8,696 nucleotides of DNA from an uncultured Eubacteriales bacterium (lineage in GTDB: Bacteria > Bacillota > Clostridia > Peptostreptococcales > Anaerovoracaceae). Below are positions 1 through 7,869 of the stretch, piece after piece. The DNA lies in the NCBI GenBank assembly GCA_902803185.1, contig CADCOV010000052.1, positions 1-8,696 on the forward strand. Direction: 5' to 3'. The notes under the pieces were generated by a model. It was not told where the DNA came from, made no database searches, and worked only from the letters and a program-made list of their open reading frames with translations. The position numbers and the translations under genes are program-made. The number at the start of each line of letters is the position of its first letter. Position 1 is the stretch's first letter.

Positions 1-3000
1 ACAGCTGTGACCTGCGGTGGTAGGAGCCGGTGGCCGTGATGTATTTCGCTGCCTTGTAGAGGAACCGGAACCGCTTTTCGCCGATCATAGAGACCGCCTC
101 CCGGTACCAGTCCGCATCAAAGGCGCCGTCGTTGAACTCCTCCGGCGTGAATCGGGAGTGGAGGGCGACCTCCGTCTCCTTCTCCGCCGAGAAGTGCTCA
201 GAAACGTGGGCGTGGTAGAACCAGACCGCTGAGGTGAGGCCGGGCCAGTCGATGGCCTTTTCCAGCAGGCGCGCCCATTGCGGTGCGTACATGGCGGCTT
301 CTGCAGCCCGCTCCGCAGTGAGGCCGGCGGCATCCAGCCACTCCCTCATCCGCTCCGGGGTGTCCCCCTCCGCCGGGTAGGAGGCTTTGATCAGCCGGGA
401 CAGGCTGCACTTCTTCGTCTCGTCGGAGGCAAAGGAATATCCCCGGAAGAAGCCGTCCTTGCCCATCGCCGTCAGCAGCCGCACAAAGTGCTCGCCGCCG
501 GTGAACCGGACGATGGCGGAGGCCGGTCCCGAGACCTCGGTCGGCAGTTCGCCCCGCTTCTCCTCGATAGTGAGGATCCGGTCCACCGCCGCTTCCGTCA
601 AAGCCGTCACGAACGGATACTCCCTCTCGATGTCCCGCTTCCGGTCGTTTCCCTTGCCGGCGGTGAGAAGCCGGACGTCGTCTTTGGCGTTCGGGGAAGA
701 CAGGAGCCGCTCGTACAGGCAGTCCATCGGGATGAGGCCGTCCCGGAAGGCGCGCAGGAAGTCCTCGATCCTGAGGCCCTGCATCACGGAGCAGCCGGCC
801 AGCCCTTCCAGCCGGTATTCCAGCCGGAACCACCGGGCAAAGCCCTCTCCGGACAGCGCCATCCCTCTGACGATCTGGCGCCAGGTGCTCAGGAACCGGC
901 AGTTTATCAGGACCTGCCCGCCGTAGGAGCCGTAGTAGGCCCTCTTCCCGTTGTCCTCCGTCACCTCCCTGCCCAGCCTGTCCTCGCCGGCATAGCTGAC
1001 GAGGGAGCGGTAGATCCGGAGGATCTCAGGCAGATCCTCTTCGGTCAGCCATTCACTGCAATGCTCCAGGATCGTGACCATGGTCCAGTACCGCTGCCCG
1101 TACTTGTCGTAGCCATACTGGTGGCAGTTCATGTCGATGCTTGCTTTGCCGATGTCCCGGAGGTACCAGTCCGTCCATTTCCTGCCCCAGCCCGGGTCCG
1201 AGTCGACTCTTCCGGTGGTATACAGCAGCGCCGGGATCCGGTCATGCCGGCCGCCCAGGGCCTTCTCGATCGCCGTCCTGAATTCCTCCGCGTGCGGGAT
1301 CTGATCAAAGCGGAACTCCACCTTCCGCTCGTTCTTCTTCGGATAGATCATCAGCTGGAGCCGGTTGCAGCTGCCGAACAAAACCGTCTCGGCAGAGCCG
1401 TCCCAGTTCTCCACGCGGAACTCCTCCTTCGCATGGCGCTCAAAGACCTCGTTCATCCCCTCCAGCAGCGGGATGACTTCGCCGTCCGTCAGGATGACGC
1501 GCTGTCTGACGGCCTTGAGGTCCAGCAGGTCCGGTCCGGTTTTGCTCTCCGCCTTGCCGGCGAACAGCCTGCCGAAGAGACCCTTCTTCTGGGCAGTAGC
1601 AGGCGCGGCGTCAGCGGCTGCCGCCTTCTCCTGCTCCTCCTCTCTCACCCGCGCCGTCAGGGCCGGGTCGTAGAGGCCGAAGCCGTTCTCTTTGGTGTAT
1701 TCCTCCTGACCGGCCGTCAGCCGCCGCAGCAAAACCGCCGCCTCCGGGCTCAGGGCCTCTCCCTCCAGTCCGGCCAGTTCCTTGCGGAAGCGCGCCTTCA
1801 TGCCGGGATCGTTCGCCTCTTCGTCCAGCAGCAGCTCCAGGCCTGCCATCCTGCGGTTGTTCTCCGGATCCCGGAGCATCGTGCGGATCAGGCCCTCCCG
1901 GATCCCCCGGTCCTGCCCAGCCAGCACGGCTAGGATGTTCTTCCTGAGTTCTGCGCTCCTGGTCCTGAGGCATTCCGTCAGCGCCATCAGGTCCTCGCTG
2001 CCCAGGGAAGTCCACCTGAGCCGCTTCACCGCCATATCCTTGATCGAGACCGCCCGGTCCTTCAGCAGTTCCCGGATCAAAACCCGGTGCGCCGGCTCCT
2101 CCGGCCTCAGGAAATGGAGCAGCATCGCCGTCTTGCCGTCCGCCGGCATCCCCGGCGTCAGGCCGATCAGGTCTTTCACCAGCTCCGGATCCATGTCGTA
2201 TCCCGCCAGGGAGAACATGCGCCTCAGCACCTCGAAGCCGTCCAGCCGAATCTGGGAGAACGGGAACGGGTTGCCGGTGAATTCCTTCTTCTTGCCATCC
2301 AGGTCCAGGTAGTACTGCCGGAAGGCGTAGTAGTGGCGCCGGCGCTCTTCCCTGCTCTTCGGCAGGGCGTCGTTCGCTTCCTCCCGGATCTTGAACTCCG
2401 GATCTCTCGAATAGTAAAAGACGCTCGTCAGGCTGTGGGTCAACGCGTAGCAGCGGACGACCCAGGCCCGGACCTCCTCGTCCGGCTCGTCCAGATGTTC
2501 TCCGGCGTACCGGGTCGCCGCCCGCACGGAATCCAGCTGGTAAATGAAGGACCAGCCCACGATGCGCCGATGCTTCTCCGGGTCACTCAGGAGCTTCGCC
2601 GCGATCAGATCGATGTCCTCCACCCGGTATACCCCCGTCGCCCACAGCGCGAAATAGAGCTCCAGATGGTTGGAACTCCCCAGGTATTCCCGCCGTTTCT
2701 CCGGATCCGTCAGCGCCCGCAGCGCCACCTCCGCATAGGCGCGGACCATCTTTTGATCCGCCGCCTCATAGCCCAGCCCGATCCAGGTCATGAAAGCCCG
2801 CATGGCCGAAGAGTAACGCAGCAGATCGTGCTCCGCCGCGAACTCCAGGATCCGGGCCAGCACCTCCGGCCGGCCGCAGTCCGCGTTCTCCAGGATCGCC
2901 TGCCGGAGCCCCCCCTGCAGCCTGGCCGCCAGCAGGAGCTTCAGCAAATCCCCGATCAGCCCCTCGTCGGCGCTGTAGATCACCGCCCGGATGATCGTCC

Positions 3001-3553
3001 GGCTGACCGGCACCTCCGGCGCATCCTCGTAGATCGCGTCCCGGATCGTCTCCACGATCTCCCGGTTCCCCCGCCGGATCTCCCCGGCCAACAAAAGATC
3101 CAGCCCCGCCTGGACCTCGTCGTGGTTCCGCTTCAGGGCCTCCGCTGCCGTCACGCCGTACTGGTAGAACCGGCACAGTCTGGTCAATTCCATCTCCACC
3201 GCTTCGGTATAGAGGTAAAAAGAATCCGCATGCAGGCTGCGCCGGGACATGCTGCTCGAGAAGATGCCCTCCATCCGGAGCTTCAGCAGCTCCCCGACCG
3301 TCTCCGCGTACGCCGGCGACGTGACCTCGGCCACCGCCTTCCTGACCCCGTGATCATAGAAGGCCTCCAGGGATCCCAGCGACCCCGCCGGCTTTCCGAA
3401 GTGCTGCTTCAGGGCATCGTCCCACTCCGCCCGATAGGTATACGGCTTCAGGATCACCCTGGCCAGGGCAGCCCCAAGGGACCTGCCTTCCCCGATCTTT
3501 TCCAGCTTCTCCTCCCGGGCCTTGCTGATCTGCAGTTTTTCTCTCTCTGCCAT
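1..3553 (-). CDS. Large HEAT-like protein of the DUF5724/DUF4132 (MolR/YehI-like) type, C-terminus cut by window edge
   Basis: An unbroken reading frame of 1184 codons starts at the ATG at 3553-3551 and runs off the left edge. I checked the frame near 2900, 2000, 1200 and 700. The start follows a purine-rich Shine-Dalgarno (AAGGGAG) about 7 nt upstream and lies 36 nt after the previous gene. Visible layout: a charged N-terminus; alpha-helical, HEAT-like repeats, clearest at about residues 345-370 and 485-575; a low-complexity Ala/Glu/Lys linker at about 636-670; then a conserved aromatic-rich part with YGYDKYGQRYW near 810 and MIGEKRFRFLYKAAKYI near 1155-1175. The last region resembles the segment just before DUF4132 in DUF5724/DUF4132 proteins, as I recall them, so the DUF4132 domain itself probably lies outside the window. 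The molecular function is unknown; the protein is probably cytoplasmic, as I see no signal peptide or membrane segment. Coding and length are certain; the family name is from memory and moderately sure. Confidence 0.85.
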   Translation of the reverse strand, partial: MAEREKLQISKAREEKLEKIGEGRSLGAALARVILKPYTYRAEWDDALKQHFGKPAGSLGSLEAFYDHGVRKAVAEVTSPAYAETVGELLKLRMEGIFSSSMSRRSLHADSFYLYTEAVEMELTRLCRFYQYGVTAAEALKRNHDEVQAGLDLLLAGEIRRGNREIVETIRDAIYEDAPEVPVSRTIIRAVIYSADEGLIGDLLKLLLAARLQGGLRQAILENADCGRPEVLARILEFAAEHDLLRYSSAMRAFMTWIGLGYEAADQKMVRAYAEVALRALTDPEKRREYLGSSNHLELYFALWATGVYRVEDIDLIAAKLLSDPEKHRRIVGWSFIYQLDSVRAATRYAGEHLDEPDEEVRAWVVRCYALTHSLTSVFYYSRDPEFKIREEANDALPKSREERRRHYYAFRQYYLDLDGKKKEFTGNPFPFSQIRLDGFEVLRRMFSLAGYDMDPELVKDLIGLTPGMPADGKTAMLLHFLRPEEPAHRVLIRELLKDRAVSIKDMAVKRLRWTSLGSEDLMALTECLRTRSAELRKNILAVLAGQDRGIREGLIRTMLRDPENNRRMAGLELLLDEEANDPGMKARFRKELAGLEGEALSPEAAVLLRRLTAGQEEYTKENGFGLYDPALTARVREEEQEKAAAADAAPATAQKKGLFGRLFAGKAESKTGPDLLDLKAVRQRVILTDGEVIPLLEGMNEVFERHAKEEFRVENWDGSAETVLFGSCNRLQLMIYPKKNERKVEFRFDQIPHAEEFRTAIEKALGGRHDRIPALLYTTGRVDSDPGWGRKWTDWYLRDIGKASIDMNCHQYGYDKYGQRYWTMVTILEHCSEWLTEEDLPEILRIYRSLVSYAGEDRLGREVTEDNGKRAYYGSYGGQVLINCRFLSTWRQIVRGMALSGEGFARWFRLEYRLEGLAGCSVMQGLRIEDFLRAFRDGLIPMDCLYERLLSSPNAKDDVRLLTAGKGNDRKRDIEREYPFVTALTEAAVDRILTIEEKRGELPTEVSGPASAIVRFTGGEHFVRLLTAMGKDGFFRGYSFASDETKKCSLSRLIKASYPAEGDTPERMREWLDAAGLTAERAAEAAMYAPQWARLLEKAIDWPGLTSAVWFYHAHVSEHFSAEKETEVALHSRFTPEEFNDGAFDADWYREAVSMIGEKRFRFLYKAAKYITATGSYHRRSQL

Positions 3554-3589
3554 CTTCTTCTCCCTTTCGTTCCGCGATCCGTCCGCCGC

Positions 3590-4006
3590 CTACCAAAGCC
3601 TTCCCGCCAGGAAGCTCAGGCGGATGATGGTGACCACGCTGCTCTCCGTGAGGGCCAGCGGCGCCTCCGGATCCGCGACTTCCTCCCCGTCCACAAGGAC
3701 CCGGAAGAGCCCGTCCTCAAAGGCGGCGAGCATCACCTGCTCCGCCTTCCCGAGGTCCGCCGGTCTCGCGCCGGCGCCCCCAAAGCTCACCTTGCCCTCG
3801 CTGGCCAGGTCCTCCAGCTCCCCCTGGCTGAGCCAGCGAAGCAGTCCGTCTGAGGCCTGGGCATCGTTATATCTGCGGACTTCCTCCTTCACCATGGCGA
3901 GGAGCAGCTCCCGCAAAGACTGCGGCCGCCCCTCTATCTCGTAACGGAGGGGCTCCAGCCCCCTCCTGCTCTTTCGTATCGTCTTTCGATTGACAAGGAT
4001 CTCCAT
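3590..4006 (-). CDS. Conserved hypothetical protein, 138 aa, first gene of the DUF5724/DUF4132-like unit
   Basis: The start ATG at 4006 follows a strong Shine-Dalgarno (AGGGAGG, about 7 nt spacing), and the stop TAG lies 36 nt before the giant HEAT-like gene, so the two are almost certainly co-transcribed. I do not recognise a named family, but small proteins of this shape occur upstream of DUF4132-type genes in Bacillota, to my recollection. Visible features: a basic N-terminus (MEILVNRKTIRKSRRG), a predicted helix at about 30-47 (LRELLLAMVKEEVRRYN), a Gly-rich turn near 76-80, and a conserved-looking C-terminus, VVTIIRLSFLAGRLW (124-138). The strand-helix start and the strand-rich end ending in LAGR could fit a beta-grasp-like fold, but that is a guess. 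There is no signal peptide, membrane segment or metal motif. It may be a partner or adaptor for the giant protein (inference from position). Confidence 0.85.
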   Translation of the reverse strand: MEILVNRKTIRKSRRGLEPLRYEIEGRPQSLRELLLAMVKEEVRRYNDAQASDGLLRWLSQGELEDLASEGKVSFGGAGARPADLGKAEQVMLAAFEDGLFRVLVDGEEVADPEAPLALTESSVVTIIRLSFLAGRLW

Positions 4007-4032
4007 CGCGTTCCCTCCCTATTCTGCTTACT

Positions 4033-4041
4033 ATTGTAGCA
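4033..4041 (-). promoter_or_regulatory. Extended -10 promoter for the left unit
   Basis: Read on the minus strand, TGCTACAAT is an extended -10 (TGn followed by TACAAT, five of six matches to TATAAT). It lies 26 nt upstream of the ATG at 4006, giving a predicted transcript start near 4025 and a very short leader that holds the AGGGAGG ribosome site. I see no good -35 box at 16-18 nt, which is common for extended -10 promoters. It sits just after the two terminator-like hairpins, where a new transcription unit would be expected. Confidence 0.5.
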
Positions 4042-4073
4042 GATGATGCGGCCCATGGCGCATGGAAGAACGG

Positions 4074-4101
4074 AAAAAGCGCTCCCAGTGGTGGGCGGCG
4101 C
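4074..4101 (-). terminator. Rho-independent terminator candidate with T5 tract
   Basis: On the minus strand, GCGC-CG-CCCA, loop CCAC, then TGGG-A-GCGC forms an 8-bp stem with a small internal loop, followed at once by TTTTT (positions 4078-4074). It is the second of two hairpins after the M20 operon and the one with the better T-tract. The same bases can also form part of the perfect 14-bp palindrome at 4093-4106. Confidence 0.45.
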
Positions 4102-4116
4102 CGCCCGCCCCACGAC

Positions 4117-4143
4117 AAAGCCGGGCCCCATCAAGGGCCCGGC
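4117..4143 (-). terminator. Strong GC hairpin directly after the M20 operon
   Basis: GCCGGGCCC and GGGCCCGGC (4120-4128 and 4135-4143) make a perfect 9-bp GC stem with a 6-nt loop, starting 15 nt after the stop codon of the last peptidase gene. On the minus strand it is followed by TTTGT, a short and imperfect U-tract. Position and stem strength support a terminator or a 3'-end stabiliser acting together with the next hairpin. Confidence 0.6.
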
Positions 4144-4158
4144 CTTACTCTTACTTCC

Positions 4159-5283
4159 TCAGATCTCGAGTTTTTCCATCACGGTGGAGAGGAGCTCCAG
4201 CCGCGGTTCGATGGTGTCCAGGATCAGGTACTCGCCGACGTTGTGGGTTTTGACGCCCGTCGGGCCGCAGCAGTCGATGGTGGCCGCGCCGGCGATGGAC
4301 GTCCGGCTGGCGTCGGAGCCGCCGCCGGTGCCGACGAACTTCACCGGGATGCCCAGGCGTTCGCCCTCCTCCTCCATCATCTTCATGACCGCGAGGCTCT
4401 TTTCCGTGGCGACCATCGGCGGCGTTTCAGCCCCCGGGATCACCTCGACTTTGACCCGGCTGTCGAACGGGGCCGCTTCGCGCTCACGGAAGAAGGCCAG
4501 GAGTTCGTTCAGGGAGTCGTAGTCGGTGAAACGGATGTCGATGCTGATCTCGGCTTCCTCCGCGATCACGTTGGTCGCGGTGCCGCCTTTGATCACGTCG
4601 AAGTTGGCGTTGGCGCCCGGGAAGCGGGCGCGGTTCTCCTCGTACCAGACCGTCCAGCGGGCCAGCTCCACGATGGCGTTGGCGCCTGCCGCCGGGTTGA
4701 CGCCGGCGTGGGCCGCGATGCCGTGGGCTTTGAGCTTAAGGAACTTCACGCCCTTGCGGGTCTTGACGAAGGCGTCCCCGTCCTTGCCCGGCTCGAAGTC
4801 GAAGCAGTATTTGCTCCTGGCGCCCAGGTCCCGGAGCCACCGGTCGGCGCTCGGGGAGCCGATCTCCTCGTCCGGATTGTTGGCAAAGCAGATCTTCATC
4901 TCCGGGCGGACCTTCATGATGTGCTCGGCAAGCACGATGGCCAGCAGGTCGCCGCCCTTCATGTCAGCGGCGCCCAGGCCGTAGGCTTTGCCGTCCTCGA
5001 TGTGGAACGGATGCTCCGCCACGCTGCCCGGCGGGAACACGGTGTCCATATGCCCGATCAAAAGCAGGTCGATCTCTTCGCAGTCGGGATAGTTGCGGGC
5101 TTCCAGACAAGGGCCGTAGCGCTCGTCAAAGAGATGGCGCGTGACCGTAAGACCCAGCTTCTCGTACTTCTCAGCGAGAAAGTCGGCTACGCGAGACACG
5201 CCTTCGGCCGTTCCCGTACCGCTGTCGATGTTCGCCAGATACTCCAGATCTTTCAAGTACTCATCTCTGTCAAATTGAAGCAT
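4159..5283 (-). CDS. M20 family metallopeptidase (carboxypeptidase G2-like), catalytic residues complete
   Basis: A 374-residue protein of the M20 (ArgE/DapE/ACY1/CPG2) family, which hydrolyses peptide or N-acyl amino acid bonds with two zinc ions. Visible residues: H78 and D80 in GHMDTVFP, bridging D107 in AADMKGG, catalytic base E139 and metal ligand E140 in PDEEIGS, ligand E164 in DFEPG, and H347 in KTHN. The spacing of these sites closely follows carboxypeptidase G2 (H112, D141, E175/E176, E200, H385). The lid/dimerisation domain lies at about 183-285, with AAHAG at 190-194. I chose the ATG at 5283 over the in-frame ATG at 5304, because 5283 has AAGGGG upstream and its N-terminus aligns without gaps to the paralog encoded upstream. 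There is no signal peptide, so it is probably cytoplasmic. It is the last gene of the operon, 24 nt after its paralog. Substrate unknown; a C-terminal Glu or acyl/aryl amino acid is plausible from the CPG2 likeness. Confidence 0.93.
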   Translation of the reverse strand: MLQFDRDEYLKDLEYLANIDSGTGTAEGVSRVADFLAEKYEKLGLTVTRHLFDERYGPCLEARNYPDCEEIDLLLIGHMDTVFPPGSVAEHPFHIEDGKAYGLGAADMKGGDLLAIVLAEHIMKVRPEMKICFANNPDEEIGSPSADRWLRDLGARSKYCFDFEPGKDGDAFVKTRKGVKFLKLKAHGIAAHAGVNPAAGANAIVELARWTVWYEENRARFPGANANFDVIKGGTATNVIAEEAEISIDIRFTDYDSLNELLAFFREREAAPFDSRVKVEVIPGAETPPMVATEKSLAVMKMMEEEGERLGIPVKFVGTGGGSDASRTSIAGAATIDCCGPTGVKTHNVGEYLILDTIEPRLELLSTVMEKLEI

Positions 5284-5293
5284 TTTCCACTTT

Positions 5294-5299
5294 CCCCTT
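5294..5299 (-). promoter_or_regulatory. Ribosome-binding site that fixes the start of the second M20 gene
   Basis: AAGGGG on the minus strand lies 10 nt before the ATG at 5283. The longer start at 5304 lies 3 nt after the preceding stop codon with no Shine-Dalgarno in front of it, so a 21-nt extension of this gene is unlikely, unless translation re-initiates at the preceding stop. Confidence 0.6.
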
Positions 5300-5307
5300 A
5301 TCATCAG

Positions 5308-6426
5308 TCAGTCGATATTGCGGCACACCTGCTTCAGAAGCGCAAGCCGGGGCTCGATGCTGCTGACCAGGACGTACTCCTTCTCGTTGTGGGTATTGTA
5401 GCCAATCGGGCCGCAGCCGTCAATGGTCCCTGCCCCCAGGGCGGAGGCGATGCTGGCGTCGGAGGCGCCGCCGGAGGAGGAGAAAGAGACCTCCATCCCC
5501 AGCCTGCTGCCCGCGTCACGCATGAGGTCCATCAGATGCTCGCCCGCTTCGTTTTCCTCCATCGGGAAGGAGCTCGCCACCTTCTCGGCGGTGACCCTCA
5601 CCTCGGGATTGTACGGTCCCCGGCACAGGTCCCGGATCTCCTCCTCGAGGATCTCCAGCTGTTCCTGGGTCTGGTAGCGGATGTCCACGTTGGCCTCCGC
5701 GTAGTCCGGGATGATGTTGTACATCGTCCCCGCCCGGACCGTACCGAAGTTCAGGCTCGTCTCCAGCGGCAGCCGGTCAAAGTCCGCAAACCGGCAGATC
5801 CAGTTCGCCATCTCGATGACAGCGCTGGCCCCGCCCCGCGGATCGATGCCGGCGTGCGCCGACTTGCCGTACATTCTGATCAGATAGTGTGCCGCACCTT
5901 TGCGCTTTTTGACCAAACTGCCGTCGGGGCGTCCGAATTCGAATCCCAAACAGTACCTGGCGTCCTTGGCCAGATCCCAGAGCCACTTGCGGGAACTGCC
6001 GGAGCCCACCTCGTTGTCGCAGTTCAGCGCGACGCAGACCTTGAGATCCGGGCGGCTTTCCTTTAGGTCCGCCGCCAGCTCCAGGGCGAGCAAAGCCCCC
6101 GACTTCGAGTCCGCGACCCCCGGCCCATAGGCCCGGTCGCCGATCACGTGGAACGGGCGCTGGACAGCGGTCCCTGACGGGAAGACGGTATCCAGGTGGG
6201 AGACGAGGAGCAGGTCGATCGGGCCCTCTCCCCCGCTCCGCGCTTCCACGCACGGGCCGCAGGCGGGATCAAAGGTCCTCTTTTGGACCTCGAACCCTGC
6301 CCCGGCATAGCGGGCGGCAAAGAAGTCCGCCACCTCCTCGATGCCCTCGATGCACCCGGTGCCGCTGTCGATATTGACCAGATGCTGCAGGTCCTTCAGA
6401 AACTGTTTTTCATTGAAATCCGACAT
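5308..6426 (-). CDS. M20 family peptidase paralog lacking the catalytic-base glutamate
   Basis: A 372-residue M20/CPG2-type protein, clearly paralogous to the gene that follows it: 14 of the first 24 residues are identical, and the motifs lie in the same places. Metal-binding positions are kept: H77 and D79 in SHLDTVFP, D106 in VADSKSG, E139, E163 in GFEFG, and H346 in NTHNE; the dimer-domain SAHAG is at 189-193. However, the usual Glu-Glu pair reads CDNEVGSG. Position 138, the general base (E175 in carboxypeptidase G2), is Asn, encoded by an unambiguous AAC codon. Activity may thus be lost or strongly changed. The ATG at 6426 has AGGGG 8 nt upstream, and the gene starts 39 nt after the carrier gene. 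The frame is intact and well conserved elsewhere, so this is not simple decay. It may be a partner subunit of the active paralog, a binding protein, or an enzyme with altered chemistry. Confidence 0.92.
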   Translation of the reverse strand: MSDFNEKQFLKDLQHLVNIDSGTGCIEGIEEVADFFAARYAGAGFEVQKRTFDPACGPCVEARSGGEGPIDLLLVSHLDTVFPSGTAVQRPFHVIGDRAYGPGVADSKSGALLALELAADLKESRPDLKVCVALNCDNEVGSGSSRKWLWDLAKDARYCLGFEFGRPDGSLVKKRKGAAHYLIRMYGKSAHAGIDPRGGASAVIEMANWICRFADFDRLPLETSLNFGTVRAGTMYNIIPDYAEANVDIRYQTQEQLEILEEEIRDLCRGPYNPEVRVTAEKVASSFPMEENEAGEHLMDLMRDAGSRLGMEVSFSSSGGASDASIASALGAGTIDGCGPIGYNTHNEKEYVLVSSIEPRLALLKQVCRNID

Positions 6427-6465
6427 TTACCTTACCCCTGATGACGGTTTGATGGTTTTGATGCC

Positions 6466-7869
6466 CTACTGGAGGCCGATCATGGTGGCGACAGCGACCG
6501 CGATGCAGCCGATGACGGTCCAGATCAGGAACAGAGGGAACATGAACTTCAGCCACTTGTCGAACGGCACCTTCGCGACGCCCAGGGCGGCCATGAGGAC
6601 GCCGGAGGTCGGGATGACGCAGTTGGAGAAGCCGTCGCCGTACTGATACGCGAGGACCGCGACCTGGCGGGAGATCCCCAGGATGTCCGCCATCGGGGTC
6701 ATGATCGGCATGACGATCGCGGCCTGGCCGGAAGCGGACGAGACGAAGAAGTTGAAGATCAGGTTGACGATGAACATGAACACCGCAGCCAGCGCCTTCG
6801 GCAGCATGACCAGCGGAATGGTCACCGCGTAGATGATGGTGTGGATGATCTGCGCCTGGGAGAGCAGGATGGAGATGCAGCTCGCAAATCCGATCAGCAG
6901 GCCCGCGTAGACCATCTTCTTGGCGCCTTCGATGAAGGTCTTGGCGACCTGGCTAGGACCCATGCCGCCGACAAAACCGGCGATGACGCAGGTGATCAGC
7001 ATGATCGCAGCCATGTAGTCATACCCCCACTTGAACTTGATGCAGCCGACGACGTAGACGGCCAGGCCACCGAAGACCAGGAGCAGGATGATGATGTCCC
7101 TCGCGGTGAACTTATCGTGGACTTCGCTGGACATGTTCTCATCGAACGGATACTCGGATACCGGCATGATGGACTTGGTCTTGTCCTTGTAGATCTTCAG
7201 GCAGTATCTCATGACGTAGATGATGGTGACCAGCACGATGATGCAGGTGATCACGACACGGAAGCCCATGCCGGAGAGGATCGGCAGCTCGGCCATCTGC
7301 TGGGCGATCTGCACGGAGCTGGCGGACATGAACGAGGAGTTGAAGCCCGCATAGGTGCCCAGGTACAGGAACGCCATGGCGGCCACACGGTCGAGGCCCA
7401 TGATCTCAGCGACCGCAAGGCCCAGCGGGATGAAGGCGACGACGGCGTTGATCAGGACGCCGGTGGCACCCAGGATCGCGAAGAAGATCATGACGATCGG
7501 GATCATGATGAAGGCCTTATCCTTCATCTTACCGATCAGGATCCTCAGCGCTCTCTGGATCGCGGTGGTCTGCAGGGCGATCTCAAAATACGCGCCGACC
7601 AGCATGACGAAGAAGATCATGCTCGCGTTGTTCTTCAGGCCGTCGTAGAAAGCGAACAGCAGGCCTTTGATCGTGGTCGGGTTCTGGTCTACTCTGTGAT
7701 AAGTCGTCGGGTCGACCATGGTCTGGCCGCTCTCAGTGGTGATGGTATCATAGACGCCCGCCGGGATGATGTAGGTCAGGATCGCGACGGCAATGATGAG
7801 GATCGCTACGATGACGTAGGTATCCGGCATCTTGAATTTTCTCTTGTCATTCAAATTGTTCTTATCCAT
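6466..7869 (-). CDS. YfcC-family inner-membrane carrier (DcuC/ion-transporter superfamily)
   Basis: A 467-residue polytopic membrane protein. The first membrane segment is at about 16-36 after a basic, hydrophilic N-terminus. Further segments are at about 83-104, 119-152, 163-182, 202-221, 257-277, 284-303, 320-337, 345-372, 374-393 and 441-464. The conserved hairpin motif SSASGQAAIVMPIMTPMAD (377-395) and the following YQYGDGFSN (408-416) are typical of YfcC proteins, as is NAVVAFIPLG in the first half. The two halves suggest the inverted-repeat layout of the ion-transporter superfamily. YfcC proteins are predicted secondary carriers of uncertain substrate; annotations as arginine/ornithine or C4-dicarboxylate carriers are not safe here. 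With two M20 peptidases downstream, a peptide or N-acyl amino acid is a reasonable guess. The start at 7869 has GGAGG 5 nt upstream. A longer in-frame start at 8031 would add 54 non-membrane residues that only mirror the upstream gene in another frame. Confidence 0.93.
   Translation of the reverse strand: MDKNNLNDKRKFKMPDTYVIVAILIIAVAILTYIIPAGVYDTITTESGQTMVDPTTYHRVDQNPTTIKGLLFAFYDGLKNNASMIFFVMLVGAYFEIALQTTAIQRALRILIGKMKDKAFIMIPIVMIFFAILGATGVLINAVVAFIPLGLAVAEIMGLDRVAAMAFLYLGTYAGFNSSFMSASSVQIAQQMAELPILSGMGFRVVITCIIVLVTIIYVMRYCLKIYKDKTKSIMPVSEYPFDENMSSEVHDKFTARDIIILLLVFGGLAVYVVGCIKFKWGYDYMAAIMLITCVIAGFVGGMGPSQVAKTFIEGAKKMVYAGLLIGFASCISILLSQAQIIHTIIYAVTIPLVMLPKALAAVFMFIVNLIFNFFVSSASGQAAIVMPIMTPMADILGISRQVAVLAYQYGDGFSNCVIPTSGVLMAALGVAKVPFDKWLKFMFPLFLIWTVIGCIAVAVATMIGLQ

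Noticed and set aside
278..3853. Long open frames on the plus strand (about 278-1933 and 2087-3853)
   Set aside because: They lie opposite the continuous minus-strand giant-protein gene in GC-rich DNA. Their translations are rich in Arg, Pro, Gln and Leu with no recognisable motif, as expected for antisense shadows.
5284..5304. Longer start (ATG at 5304) for the second M20 gene
   Set aside because: It has no Shine-Dalgarno and would add seven residues missing in the paralog; 5283 has AAGGGG upstream and aligns with the paralog start.
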